Shown in pieces: positions 36,444-48,710 of a DNA stretch of 64,000 nt (its first letter is position 1; the number at the start of each line of letters is the position of its first letter). The position numbers and the translations under genes were made by a program. Location of the stretch: contig JAHWDD010000009.1 in assembly GCA_023897205.1 (NCBI GenBank), positions 1,364,001 through 1,428,000 on the forward strand, in the 5' to 3' direction. The notes beneath the pieces are model-generated. The model was not told the origin of the DNA. It ran no database searches and saw only the letters and a list, made by a program, of their open reading frames with translations. This DNA comes from Exophiala sp. HKRS030 (Eukaryota; Ascomycota; Eurotiomycetes; Chaetothyriales; Herpotrichiellaceae).

Positions 36444-38155
36444 TATTTCGTAGGCTCCGCAGGCATACAAGCAAGGGTGCAGTCACTAACAATTCTGCAA
36501 TGCTGTGCCTATCTTGGTTCTCGTCGATGAAAAATAAATGAACGTATGCGGAGAAACTTTTTTGCGGTGGGGACGCAACGCCAAGACGGAGACACTGTTT
36601 CTCCATTCAGCGGCGTCCGAGCTTCAACTTCTTCCTCCACCAGCCACTATCGCCCCGGATCTAGCATACTGTGCTTCTGTCTTTGGTGAAGTTGATGGCA
36701 GCACAAGAGATGTGTCGAAGACGATGGAGCTGAATACCAAAGTCTTCACAGTCACGCTCAGGCTGACGGCATATAGAGATCTCAAACACAGCCCACTGGG
36801 TATCTCTCATTCGCTGCCAATCGTGAACGGCTTCTATACGATCAACATGACAAAGAGCGTGCTGTAGAGCAGAGAGGTAATATATAGATATCTAATGTCT
36901 TTTGAAGCTCCCACTGTAGGTAGACCACGCCTAAATGTTGTTGGTAAGCTTTTTTTCTACCCGAAACGCGTACGGGGGGATCTCCTAGGGCTCACGACAT
37001 ATTGACAAACGAGCCATAAGCCGTGCCACAGTACAAATAGTATCTTCTGTGTAGTAGAGCGGCAAGAGAGGGCTATGGAATTAAGCAACATCGCAGTAGT
37101 CATCAGCAAAGAGATCCAAAGTGAGGCGGTAAATAGTGCCAGAGGCCTCGCTTAGTGTTGTTGACAAGCACCTGCTATTTCCTATAACTCATTTCCCTTG
37201 AATCCCGCTGACACGAGTAACTGGTGCCTAGAGAGGAAAAAAAAGTATTTTGCCAAATGATGCCATGCATGAACCCTTGGACAGCTTTATCGCAGGGATA
37301 CAGAGCAAGCTTGAAAGTTCAGACACTCCCTCGCGATGGCGATGAAAGTTGGCAAAGGAGCCTAACAGCAGACAGAAGCCCATCAAATACTTACAACCTG
37401 CTCAGAATGTCCTCTCATCTTGTCTTCTAATTGTCACAAGGCGCCACTCAAGCTCAGGTATTACAATCGTTGAGTAATGAGTCTACGATCGAGTTATTGG
37501 CCCTGCATAGTGCATACAGACAGAACTATTGGAACCTAAGGTCGAAGTCGATTACTCAACGCTCTCTATCTAGGCTCCTGAGCACAGATTGTCATTGTCC
37601 TGCCTGCTCGCAAGAGACGATAAACTTTTCTACCCTTCGGCGCGAAGCTGTGGTTGTTTTGGCCCGTGATCTACCAAGTACGCAGTGACTTGCACAGTCA
37701 CCGGCTACTCTGATGATGAAATTCGTGCAGAAAGACGCATCTGACCGGGCCCAGGCCTCCCATCGCCGTCACTACTTGTGTTCTGCACGATCGAAATTCC
37801 GGGGGCCGGCATATTGCTCTGTGGCTGTCGCCTTGTGCGCGCCTACGATGCCTGGAGGGTCGATCTAGACTGCGAGCCGCACGTCTACGACCTCCGGTAA
37901 GCGTTGTCAGCCACCGAATGTTGCCTTCCACACGGCAGGAACATCCCTGTCCCAGCCCCCAGCATAGACCCCGTACCCCTGGACGGAATGTCAGGGTTTG
38001 AACTCTGGAGTGTTGTAGCGTCATCACTCGAGATTCGTGCCGTCATGATTGCTTGGCCGCTGGGATCGACCTTTCAACCTCAGGCATTTAGACAAGTTGG
38101 AAGTCGACAATATTTTCTGCCACTTGTTCACCGTTTCCTTCCAAAGGTTGTGTGA
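36444..38155. other. Intergenic region, gene-poor
   Basis: It begins with the KRR1 promoter. No frame shows a recognisable protein, and the short frames lack splice-compatible continuation. Confidence 0.45.
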
Positions 38156-39537
38156 CTAGCATCCAAAAGTTAGCAGGGACAGGGTGACCGGCGAGACTCC
38201 GATTTCGTACAGTCTAATGTATGGTTTCGCTCCAACATCGCTCAATTCGGCATATGCTGCTTCGATCAGCTCGTGGAAACCTTCAATTTCACGAATCTGA
38301 CGACTCGTGACAGGATACAAGGCCAGCGAATGTATTAGCCCTTTCATGTTGGTCAGGTTGGCTTCGCCTATGCTTCGATTGTGTGCGTCTGTTGTGCCAA
38401 GTTCTTTATCAGTTGGATGAAAGCAAAAAGACTTCGAGGAAGAGTGCGCACCCTGTGGCCATGCACACGTGGGAACATCCCGAACGTCGGTGCTAACGTT
38501 GACAAAACCAGCCATGCGCATCCAGGCTTCACAGTCCTGAACAACACGAGATCTCTTCCTGCCTTCCGGACGTGCCGATGAGCCCAAGGCTTGAGTATAA
38601 AGCCTAGTCCATTCATTAAGGGCTTGCAAGGCATCGCTATTGCCAGAGTCCGAACGGAAGAAAAGGTCCCATTCAGTTATCTGCACCCAACCACCTCTCT
38701 TGAGAAGGCTATACTCCGAAGTCAGGGATACTGTTCGAATGTGGCTTTTTCGACGCTCTCACCGATGCATGTCGCGGAAGTAGTTGGGCCAGCGTGTTGC
38801 AGAAATCCCACTGGAAACGAAGCGGGAATGTATCAGGTCAAAGGTCTCTGCTTCGGCGCAGTCTAAACGGTGGTTTAGATCAGCGATCTACCAAATCGAT
38901 TAGCCTCCCTCATTCTGCACTGACACTATAGGGGCAGGATAGGTCGTTCCCGGTCGATCCAAACATTCCAAATGGATGGTCTGCCAACGAATCTCCCTAG
39001 GACGGTCCCTACGAGACTCTGTACCTGGAAATCAATGTTTTCCAACTGATCTGATGGCGCCAGGAGTGGGCATATATCAATGGCGGTAACCTGAAGAGAG
39101 AAAAGAAAATTCAGACTCTGGGTACCAGGCGAGCGACTGTGACTTACCATGCAGTTCGGATCATACTCTGCCATGTCGTACGCCCAAGTACCGGTCCCAA
39201 ACCCACAGTCAAGGATTACTTCGGGGTCTCCGACGATTGGCGCATACAGCCCGTTGTTCCAATCGCTGTAGATCAACTTGAGCATCTCATGCTGCTCGAG
39301 CAGCCTGGTTTCTTCTTCCTGCGCACCTCAGTTGCTGCCTCGGCCTCCACAGTCTGGAATTCTCGGCTTACAGAATCGATCGGGACCTGGTAGATCTCAT
39401 AACGCAGCGAGTGCTCTTGATATTCTCGATCACAATAGGTAAGCTTCCGATCGAAATCTTCGTCACCTGTGTTACTGTGGCTTCTATAAGCAGGGAGCAG
39501 TCAAAGGGAGAATCGTGATTTCTGACCTCGCAGCCAT
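38156..39537 (-). CDS. LaeA-like class I SAM-dependent methyltransferase
   Basis: Seven exons, 39537-39527, 39474-39372, 39318-39148, 39090-39025, 38887-38763, 38708-38452 and 38388-38156, give 321 aa. All junctions keep frame and restore family blocks: SLRYEIYQVPIDS, EQHEMLKLIYSD, the SAM-binding motif I ILDCGFGTGTWAYDMAE, VTAIDICPL, ADLNHRLD, then ETFDLIHSRF with TRWPNYFRDM, and LLKRGGWVQITEWD. The C-terminal half (ALNEWTRLY, CAWPQ-DAHNRSIGEAN, SLALYPVTSRQ) matches fungal LaeA/UMTA-type enzymes, some of which regulate or decorate secondary metabolites. The 63-bp last intron is in frame and stop-free, so it could be mistaken for coding. Intron 4 (137 bp, GTACAG donor) is the least certain. 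Motif I has CGF where VGT/IGT is more common. No synthase gene lies nearby, so a tailoring role is unproven. Confidence 0.82.
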
Positions 39538-40740
39538 GGTTGAGAATCGACGGTGCTTCTTTCACGCCACGCAAGAACGAGTCTTGCACGATGTTATTGA
39601 AGCCAGGATGAAGGATCTATCTTTCTTCGCAAGTGTGGAGGACTGCCAGATGGCGATGGAGACTCTCATAGGTGAAAGTAATTTACGGGCAGCCCCTACT
39701 GTTGGCGGAGGCGTCATCAGGGCGGAGTACAGCCCAACAAAGCAACCGCTGTAGGAAAGAAAAGCAGACGTCTTCACGATATGGGCCGGGCTGCATTGAA
39801 GTATGCCATATGCTCAGGATTATATCAACGTGGCAAAAGGGATATGGTCAAATAAGTTCATTCTGCTAAGCAGTAGTACCCCAGAGCATCGCAAGCGGGC
39901 TTTGGCAGACGAATGGAAGAGAGTATGGAATTTCCAGCTCTACATAGAGGCGGGCGATTAGTTGCCGAGACCAGGCTGTGTGCGCCTGTTAGAATTGCAG
40001 CTGAAGCCAAAGGTCACGGATGTATGGGACCATAGTGTGTCCATCAAATAGAGCGGGTCAGGGATAAACCGGACCAGTCTGCAACCACCTCACAGGCTCT
40101 AATGATGCTGCTTGGCGCGAATCAAGCCATGAGAAAGGCGACTGGCTCTCATACAGGTATCCAAGAATTGGGAACCTGTCCGGAGAGGATGGGGGGAGGC
40201 TCAAGACTTGCCACGAACACGCCCATGAACAACCGAGAGACTAGAGATTCAGGGTCTGGCATTGACAGGTCCTTGAATGTCAAGAAACTTCAGCTAAAAG
40301 GCCACTGGCTGTTAGCACGCAAAGCATTCAGTTTCGAGAAAACTGTGAACGTCGCAATCAAGGCAAACTACTCTATGCCGGCCTGATTGGAGGTTCTCTG
40401 GGCTGCTAGGGGTAAGACCCATGCCCTTGTCCGGATCAAGCAACCACCGCCATGATTCCTTCGAGAAAAGTTTACACCCTTAAGGAGCCTAACTTGGACC
40501 AAGAGACCAGGGTGTGAGATGTCCACGCATGGTTCGACTTGCATTCGGTTCCATTTGTGTCATTCTCCATGTGAGAAATTGGACAAAAAGCGACGGCCCG
40601 CCAGAACAAGGATCTTATACTGTACACGAGCAGATCAGCTGCTGCACATGACCGGGACAACGTCAGTACTGTAGGCCCATCCTACTACACTCGATGGAGC
40701 AGAGCTATATTCCGAACGAAGAACTTGCTCCAACCTCTTC

Positions 40741-41238
40741 CTAAATCTCATCATCAACTTCTAGGTATCCTTGAAACCGATTCTCCTTCTCGAGGTGTTC
40801 CCATTCCTCTACTGTCAATTGAACATTGTTCTGTCCCATCTCCACAACATTCATCACTAGGGTTCGCTCAAAGCTCGCCTTTGAATTTGGGATACTATGC
40901 AAAGTTTGGAGCACAGGTGGACTCAGCCAGGAGCGGGTTCGGTGGAGACAGCGACTACTCAAGAGACCAGGCGAGTGCTTCAAATGCCCTTCGTCAAATA
41001 GACTTTGCCGACCAGTATCAATAGACAGGTGCTACTCTGCTTATGGGAGGACCGATACTGCTCTTCGAAACACAAACACGGTGGTCCGCAAGGAGTGACC
41101 CATAGCTGCGATTGGAAGGTTGTTCCACTACTCTACCGTCGACCCATACGTGGCTATGACGTCTCCCTATCGTCGAAGTCGGAAAAGATGTTGGATACCA
41201 ACACAGTAGCTGCACGAGATCCAATGGATCCGAGACGA
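40741..41238 (-). pseudogene. Possible decayed coding remnant
   Basis: The last 30 codons before the stop at 40741 read VQLTVEEWEHLEKENRFQGYLEV, with amphipathic spacing like a genuine protein end. About 0.4 kb upstream on the same strand a separate frame reads ATVLVSNIFSDFDDRETS before a stop. Between them I see no splice sites giving a continuous product. The family is not recognised; it may be a relic or an intron-rich gene I could not assemble. Confidence 0.25.
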
Positions 41239-42425
41239 TAATCTTCTTTGCGGGCTTGTTGTGATATGGGCCAACTCTGCAAAGAACTCAAGGGGGCTGT
41301 CAAACACATTAGGTGCTAAGCAGCCTTTACGGCATGTAAGACAGCTCAGAGCAGAATCCGCAGCGAGAAGCCTTGGGGCTGAGTGCAGTGTCTATCATTA
41401 TGGCGCCGGTCAGCCGTAATCGAGACGAAGGGTCATTGAACCGACATCAGCTCGCTAAACACATGCATTCCCATATCAGGCAACCTCAGGCGGCAATGCC
41501 AACCGACGTATAAATTGGCTTAATCTCGATCAACGGGGAAGCTCATGTGCTTGTTCCGAGGTGTGAGCAAGGCACGGAGCCAGGGATGCATATCTCAAAA
41601 GCGGGTGATGAAATGTTGGCGAGGACTGCCTTGCTGAACAGCGAAAAACAATCACACCCGTCGACGCTCTCTCGCGGCGGGTCGTGCCGTGGGAAGGCTG
41701 GTGTTCCCCTACGTCCACGCCGCATGCACGCGTGGCCCCCTGCTGCATTGGTATTGAGGCTAAATACCGGGCTAGAAGCTTCTTGGAACCAGCCAAAATG
41801 TGCGGTGTACCATTCCCCTGGGCCGCCAGGTTTCATTCTTCGCGGGCCTAAGCTCAACCAGGTCAGAGTTGACCCCTGGTTCTCCGTAATAATGTGTTGG
41901 TCTTTCGGCTCAGCTGAAGATTGATTCGAAACATGCCAACGGCTGCGGCATTTTTTCTACTCCCAGCCTCTCGTTTGGCTGTTCGGCTGTATGCCAGGCC
42001 AATGGGATACTCTACTCTCCGTTACCACTTCGATGTACAACGACAACATCGGCGATCACGCTGCCAGACCATACAAGGCAAGGAGCGCCAAAAGTGCAAA
42101 CGATGACACTGCACTGCGGTCTCAGACCAGAGCTGTGGTAGTATTGTGACACGTTACAACCCCGTTGAACCTGCCCACCAGTGTATTCGCAACATGAATC
42201 GCCATTCACTAGAAAGTATCGTTTTCCAAGGGCACACCTTTCACCGTGTGCGTGGATCGAATGTCTTGATTAGGACAATGCATGAAACCAAACAACCTGT
42301 CGGGAGAGACTGGGTCCTGCCCTTCGATGCAAGGTGACACCACGAAGCTGCACGACATCGTCACCAAAAAAGCCGTTTGCACCGACAGTCTGGTACGCGC
42401 TATCCTCTGACAGCTGTGGTTAAGC

Positions 42426-42612
42426 ATATCGTCGAGCCGTCTTCGACTCCTGCCTCACGTAGTTGAACTTTGCCCTCCACATAATGGACAATTCCCATCG
42501 CTGCGGAGGGTCTCCCTCGGCCACCGGAAAGGTATCGTGGACGAGAAAAATTTCCCGGACATACAATTCCCCCATGTACGGCAGACGCCGCGAACTCAAT
42601 TCCATGCATTCT
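42426..42612 (-). pseudogene. Possible isolated exon or coding relic
   Basis: One minus-strand frame reads RLPYMGELYVREIFLVHDTF followed by RWELSIMWRAKFNYVRQESK and a stop, which looks like real protein sequence. No start or convincing upstream exon was found, although a hydrophobic frame (LVSAFTNVVCVLINTVRVILL) lies about 200 bases upstream. The family is unknown. Confidence 0.22.
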
Positions 42613-44373
42613 TCAAGGACCGATGCGACGAGGGAACTCTAACTGCGGCCATCGAAAGCTCGGCGCCTTCGCCCTCGTACTACATCTAAGACATGACGCG
42701 GGACAGAGGGTGACTAGCAGCGCGTCAGAGGCGGCAGTCTTCTTGTGTTCCCGACAAGCCCTTTCCCGTCGCAAGAGAATAACACGCACAGTATTTATCA
42801 GCACGCAAACCACATTGGTAAAAGCTGAAACCAGGCAGGCAATGTTGCGATATATCAGGACGGCAGGCCCAAAGCTATGGGCCGAGATACACTTCCTCCT
42901 TACGGGCTACTGATGTAGTTGGTCGATCTTGAGGGCATCCACACAATCTCCAAGCGAGAGGTGGTCAATTACATAGGGAAGCTCATGTTGCAAATGTCTC
43001 GTGGACTTTGTTCTCCTCCGTACGAGGTACTCCGTACCCAGCGATCATTTGACGTCAAATGATCCGAGATTTCGGGTTTGGTTGACCAAAAACTTACCGC
43101 GGCCGGTCGATCTTGTAGAGGATGGATCTGTGTCTCGCACACTTGCGATCTTTAAGTTGCTCTGACTCGACACATCGCACGCTTTGATCAATCATAGGTA
43201 AGGTGATGATGCTTTTGGTGGCGAACTACCGGTGTGCGTGACTTTGGACCAGCTTTGGTCGCATACGGGGCAACGCACAGCGACTTTGGTGGTGCTGCAC
43301 GATTCACTCAAGCACGATCAACCCTTTGAGTTTTTCGGGGGCATCCGGGCAAACTCGGAGGCAACTCGGACTCGTGTGAACTGGTCCAAACGATCCTCGA
43401 GGGCCGTAAGTGGCGTCGCAAAAGTCTGACCGCGTTTGACTCTCCTGGGACATTGACCCAAAGTTCTCCTTGACAAACATTAGGGGACATTTTTATTGCG
43501 AGATCCGAAGTCTTGCTCTAGCCGGACCTCACTAGCCAGATCATCCTTTTGCGACGTCGACAAAAAAGAAGAAAAATTACGGGACCCCAGGACGGCACGC
43601 CGAGTCGTTGAGCAGGCTGCTGGAACGCACCATTATTTTTCACTCCACCTCGACCGATTGCTGTACCGAGTTTTGCTTGGACTTTTTTGACGCACTTGAC
43701 AAAATGTAGGCCCGCGGGCTTGGAACGAACCCTCGGTGACCAGGGGTCTGAACAGGGGGGTGGTTCGTCTCGGTAAAAGCAAAATAGCACTTGGACATGC
43801 GCCCCTCTCACACACACGCGGGACCGGTTGCCGTATTCAGTTTCAATCGAGAGAAATGGAAAACGTAAGTCGCCATCTGGTGTGAGTTTTCTAGTTCTTG
43901 TCGGGGTGTTGATGTCAGATCACTTTGTGGCACACAACTGACGGTGAGCGGGTTCCGGGGATCTCTTTTTTTTTAATTCATCATGGGCATTTAAAATTGT
44001 CATGGCACCCCGGGGGAAAGGAAGGGGGGGCGGTTCTCGGGGGCTTCGTTGTGAAGAACTCTGTGGGATGTAAGGAGGACTCGTGACTGCTGGAGTGTGA
44101 CGACAAGACTTTTATTTCGAGAAACCAACCTAGATGACCATTTTAGTAAATTAAAAATAAAAACAGACGGACAAAGAAGACGAAGAAGATGGTGAGATTA
44201 GATCCTTCTACTACGGGGACAACTCTCTTTGAAGATGGGTGGTGAGCAAAGGATATATGTATACCTAGGTATAGCGCAGGGACACGAGAAGGTATGAAAT
44301 AAATGATACAAGGATATGGCTCAACAAGGTCAAAATATTCTTGAACAAGGGGTTTGACAAAATGATTACTCTG

Positions 44374-44590
44374 TACTCCGTACTCTGTATCTTTAAAAAG
44401 CATTGAGGCTGAAGTGTTTTCATAGAGTAGTACTCTTCATTAGTCAACTCGGTGGAAACATGACTGGGTATTTTTATTTAGGTACGGAGTACGGAGTACA
44501 TGGTATGGAATGGCCTGGCTTACGGTCAGCTCTCCTTGGGGCTCCAACTTCGCGAAATCCTTTGCCAAAGATTGCAATCTCTACGGAGTA
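44374..44590. repeat. Cluster of four TACGGAGTA nonamers
   Basis: Exact copies of TACGGAGTA or its complement lie at 44374-44382, 44483-44491, 44490-44498 (overlapping the previous one) and 44582-44590. This is the densest group of a motif that recurs across the window only outside coding exons. Its function is unknown. Confidence 0.85.
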
Positions 44591-45268
44591 CAGCATGTAG
44601 GCTCAAACGAGGCTCTCAGTTTGATTGATGATGATGATGACGACTTGTAGCAATTTGTCTACCTACAGCTAACAAATAATTCTGATTACTATTACTTTAG
44701 CTACACTTTTGTTGTCAATCAATCCTCGCAGCCCTACCGATCGCTTTTGCCTTTTTGCTACCCAGACACGGGGAAGTTGTTGTTGATTTCGTGGCGGCGC
44801 GTTTTTTGTGACTATTCTTGCGCCTCAATGATGGGTTGGTTGATTGGGTTCGGTGAATTGGGACGCAAAAATACGTTGCTTACAAGTAGCATATTGGTAG
44901 CGAGTTCACCATCCTCAGCACTGCTTACCTAGGTAGTACATACCGGTTGATTACCGATTACAACCATTCATGTTATGGGGGTACTATGTAAGTACCTACC
45001 TAGGTGGAAGAAGAGCCCATCACGCGCAGTCGGCACAATAAGTCATGTCTGAACGAGAGAGTATGATCCTTTTCAAAGTCAAATCTCTGTTGATACTATA
45101 CACAGCCTTGTTACACTCCCCCATCTGATCCTTATCGGAAAGTGAGCGTGAACAACAACTCAAAAACAGGACAGGCATTTCTGACAATTGGACTTCGAGC
45201 CTTGAGGCTGAGGATGGTTGGCTGGCCACCGTCAACAACACCGTGAGGTACATGAGGACACCATGAGA

Positions 45269-45276
45269 TATATAAA
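45269..45276 (+). promoter_or_regulatory. TATA box upstream of the secreted-protein gene
   Basis: TATATAAA lies 180 bases before the start codon at 45456, followed by an A/C- and T-rich leader typical of strongly expressed fungal genes. Confidence 0.55.
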
Positions 45277-45455
45277 GGTGAGAAAAGACTCGAACCTTTT
45301 GAGAACAGCAGAATCATCTTTCATTTTCCAAACAACAACAACAAAACTTGAACATTACCCTTTTTTTTCCTTGTGTCTTTTTCCTTTTGATCTGTTATCA
45401 CACCTTCATTTTCAGCACCAGACAAAAAAAACCATTCGATCCATTCAAATTCATA

Positions 45456-46052
45456 ATGAAGTCCATCGTCGCCGCCTCTCTCCTCGCCGCTCTCGTCGGT
45501 TACTCGACCGCAGCTCCATCATCATCGTCGTCCACCACCACTCTCCGCTTCGCCAAACGTGACAGACCCAACGGTTGCCCTGCTGGGGACCCCGGTCAGG
45601 TCGGCGTGGTCAATGCCATCAACGCCTGGAACAACGACGTCGTGACCGTCAACGGGTTCCTCGATTCAAGCACCATCGTACTCTCCGACCCCGACCAGCT
45701 CCTGGCCGCTTTGCAGACGGCCCTCCCCGCGGCCCAAGACGAACCGAACCAACTGCAGGTCCTGGCCTGCGAGAGCGACGTCGGGCCCGGCACGGCGGCT
45801 CAGGCGGCCGCCGACGACCTCTTCGCCGGGTTCGGGAACAACGTCCTCGTCCCCCTGATGAACATCATGAACTCGCCCGACGACGCCGACACGGTCAACG
45901 GCAACCTCCACACCATCAACCAGTTCCGCTGCTGTAACGTCCTCCCGGACCTGGACACCCTCTGGTCGTCGACCGCCGAGGACGAAGGGGTCGCCAATCA
46001 AGTCCCTCTCTCCGCCCCGAGGCCGAACGCTTGCAGTATCATTACCTGTTGA
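45456..46052 (+). CDS. Small secreted cysteine-containing protein
   Basis: A single exon encodes 198 aa. MKSIVAASLLAALVGYSTAA is a clear signal peptide, followed by a Ser/Thr stretch and a dibasic KR at residues 34-35, a likely Kex2 processing site. The mature protein has six cysteines (GCPAG, LACES, RCC, NACS and a terminal C), consistent with three disulfides, and amphipathic helices such as LLAALQTALPA. No known enzyme motif is present. Size and features fit a secreted effector-like or hydrophobic surface protein; function is not recognised. The frame extends upstream by 36 codons, but ATG 45456 heads the signal peptide and follows a long A-rich leader, so it was preferred. It stands alone between long intergenic regions. 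Confidence 0.85.
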   Translation: MKSIVAASLLAALVGYSTAAPSSSSSTTTLRFAKRDRPNGCPAGDPGQVGVVNAINAWNNDVVTVNGFLDSSTIVLSDPDQLLAALQTALPAAQDEPNQLQVLACESDVGPGTAAQAAADDLFAGFGNNVLVPLMNIMNSPDDADTVNGNLHTINQFRCCNVLPDLDTLWSSTAEDEGVANQVPLSAPRPNACSIITC

Positions 46053-46779
46053 GCGACCTGAGTGACCGACCGACTGATACGGGAAGTACAAGTATTGGAG
46101 GGTCAATTCTGGTCATGGGACCTTGGTTGGATAGAGATGAGGAGAAGGAATGAGAGAGAGGGAGAGTGATGAATATGGGATTAATGATTTTTCTTTTTAC
46201 CTAGCAATACTTTGATCTGGCTTTTTGTTGGCCTCGACGTTCGTTAGCTGTACATACATACACAAAGTAAATAGCAGTATAATATATTTCATCATGTTCT
46301 GAATTGGCTGTTCTCAAGGTCATGACTCCTGGACTATTGCTATGAGACAGGCGGCGATTCAACAGAGATTCTTGTTTGATTGAAGTGACAAGTCGAAGAG
46401 AGTAGAATAGAATCAGCGTGGAAAGTGATGTCCTATGTCCTTAGCACCCCATGGTTCGTGCCCAACACCAACTTGTCCACGGGGGATTAATTACCTACGA
46501 TATGAATGGAGGGGTAAAATGAACGAATTGAATAGCTAATCATTTCTACGGAGTATTAATACTCCAAACTGCTTTGCTGTACGCATAAGCCGCCCCCAGC
46601 TTATTCCATTCGTTAGGCTCAGAACGGCGAGACACTCATTCATGCCCAGCTGATGGTTCACGAACGACCTTTGTTCTATTTCAGGACATCAATCTCTCTC
46701 CCAAATACTTTCTACTTTGGAAACATCGCCGGTCTCGATATTCATTCATACCCTTTCTCCTGAACCTTTTTGTTACCTG

Positions 46780-46811
<32 letters not shown>

Positions 46812-47004
46812 CCATCTCCAATTCCTCTCCCACCCGTGAGACGACCCTACCCATCTACATAGTACCCCTCCCAACAGGCCGGCCCTGTTTGAATTTCCTT
46901 CTCGAAACAGAACGAACGAGCCGCCGCTGCGGTCCCCCGGAGGTAACTCATCATTTGCTACGTACTTCGATCGTAGTTGCGAACGCCCGCACCCAGACCC
47001 AGTC
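46053..47004. other. Intergenic region and kinase promoter
   Basis: It contains TACGGAGTA at 46547-46555, a CT microsatellite at about 46780-46806 in the presumed kinase leader and no coding frame. Confidence 0.5.
46780..46806. repeat. CT dinucleotide microsatellite
   Basis: About 13 CT units lie 200 bases before the kinase start. Pyrimidine tracts of this type are common in fungal core promoters and leaders. Confidence 0.85.
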
Positions 47005-48710
47005 ATGGCTTCGCAGGCCGGCGCACAGAAGCCTCAGATCCAGCCATGTCGTTACAAGACAGGTGCGGCTTTTCCAAACTCACGTCGAGCGGAGGGCCGG
47101 GGCGGCGAGAACCGGTCGTCCGTAACGTGTGAGGCATGCGCTTACCCTTCCCAACAGGAAAGACTCTAGGAGCAGGCTCATACTCGGTGGTGAAAGAATG
47201 CGTGCACATCGACACGGGAAGGTATTATGCCGCGAAAGGTAGGGAAAGGTCCCTTGAGGGAGGAAGAGAATGAATGTCCGGGCTGATCGCAGGCACACAC
47301 AGTCATCAACAAGCGACTGATGGCGGGACGTGAGCACATGGTGAGTCCCCCCCTGGGCCATGACATGCCATGTTGTCAAGGTCCAAGTGACTGATCGATT
47401 TACGTCGAATATAGGTCCGAAACGAAATCGCCGTCCTCAAAAGAGTGTCCGTGGGACATCGCAACATTTTGACCTTGGTCGATTACTTTGAAACCATGAA
47501 CAATTGTACGAGAACCCTCGCGCCAGTTGATGTACTATGTGCGTGCGCACAAGTTCTGACATTGGGAAAACAAACGCAGTGTACCTCGTGACGGACCTCG
47601 CCCTCGGAGGAGAATTGTTCGACCGAATCTGCAGAAAAGGTTCATACTATGAGTCCGATGCCGCCGACCTGATTCGAGCCACCTTGTCGGCAGTCGCTTA
47701 CCTCCACGACCACGGTATCGTGCACCGAGACCTCAAACCCGAGAACCTCTTGTTTCGGACGCCGGAAGACAATGCAGACCTTTTGATTGCCGACTTTGGA
47801 TTGTCGCGGATCATGGACGAGGAAAGATTCCACGTCTTGACCACCACGTGTGGAACACCGGGATACATGGCTCCGGAGATCTTTAAGAAGACGGGTCACG
47901 GAAAGCCTGTGTAAGTTTGTCACGACTACCTAGGTACCTACCTATGCACCCCCCTTAGGCTTCTGTCGTCATTTCTTCTTTCCAAATTGCATACTGACTT
48001 TTTCTCATGTGATTTGAACGACCGACAGCGACATATGGGCCATAGGTGTCATCACGTACTTTTTGCTGTGCGGGTACACCCCCTTTGACCACGACAGCAA
48101 CCTCGAAGAGATGCAGGCCATCCTCGCCGCCGACTACTCCTTCACGCCCGTCGAGTACTGGCGCAACGTGTCGGAGACGGCCCGGGATTTCATCAACCGG
48201 TGCCTGACCATCGACCCCCGCGCGCGCATGACGGCCCACCAGGCCCTGCAGCACCCCTGGATCAAACCCGAGGACCCGACCAGCCCGGAGAAGGCCCCCG
48301 GCGAGGGCCAGGACCTCCTGCCGACGGTCAAGAAGAACTTCAACGCGCGTCGGACGCTGCACAAGGCCATCGACACGGTGAGGGCCATCAACAAGCTCCG
48401 CGAGGGCGGCGGCTTGATGGCGGGAGGGGCGCACATGGACGGAGCGATGAGCGTCGACCCGAAACCCAAGGCCGAGATGGTCAACGGGAGCAAGGTGCTC
48501 AACGACCAGGGTCAGCAGATCCACGGCGAGGAGGCCGTGGGGGGTGGCGGCGGCGGCGGCGGCGGCGAGCAGCAGCAGCACGACGACGGGGACGCCATGG
48601 AGGTCGACTCGAGGGGCAACGCCCGGGGTCAGACCGAGGACCAGATTCAGCGGCAGCAGCAGAAGATCACCGACACGGTTCGTGGGTTGTGGGGGAGTAA
48701 CAAGCACTGA
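47005..48710 (+). CDS. Calcium/calmodulin-dependent protein kinase, CMKA-like
   Basis: Six exons, 47005-47062, 47158-47238, 47303-47340, 47415-47505, 47580-47910 and 48029-48710, give 426 aa. The kinase domain starts at CRYKTGKTLGAGSYSVVKE (Gly loop). It has the ATP lysine in YYAAKVINKR, the catalytic loop HRDLKPENLLF, the DFG loop ADFGLSRI, TTCGTPGYMAPEIF in the activation segment with its regulatory Thr, and DIWAIGVITYFLLCGYTPF. The segment after the domain, KKNFNARRTLHKAIDTVRAIN, is the autoinhibitory and calmodulin-binding helix. The tail has a Gly9 tract, Gln repeats and a final RGLWGSNKH. In Aspergillus nidulans CMKA acts in cell-cycle progression and growth. Exon 6 is much more GC-rich than the rest. 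The last intron (118 bp) carries a TACCTAGGTA palindrome. Confidence 0.94.

Larger units (their letters stand above)
39538..45455. other. Gene-poor 5.9-kb region
   Basis: No complete gene is supported. Two minus-strand stretches look faintly protein-like and are listed separately as possible remnants. From 43.0 to 45.0 kb the sequence is dense in TACGGAGTA and TACCTAGGTA words. The right end holds a TATA box and a T/C-rich leader for the secreted-protein gene. Confidence 0.5.

Noticed and set aside
47955..48707. 250-codon minus-strand frame over the kinase exon 6
   Set aside because: Leu/Val-rich shadow caused by the GC-rich kinase exon; the sense strand encodes a conserved kinase end.
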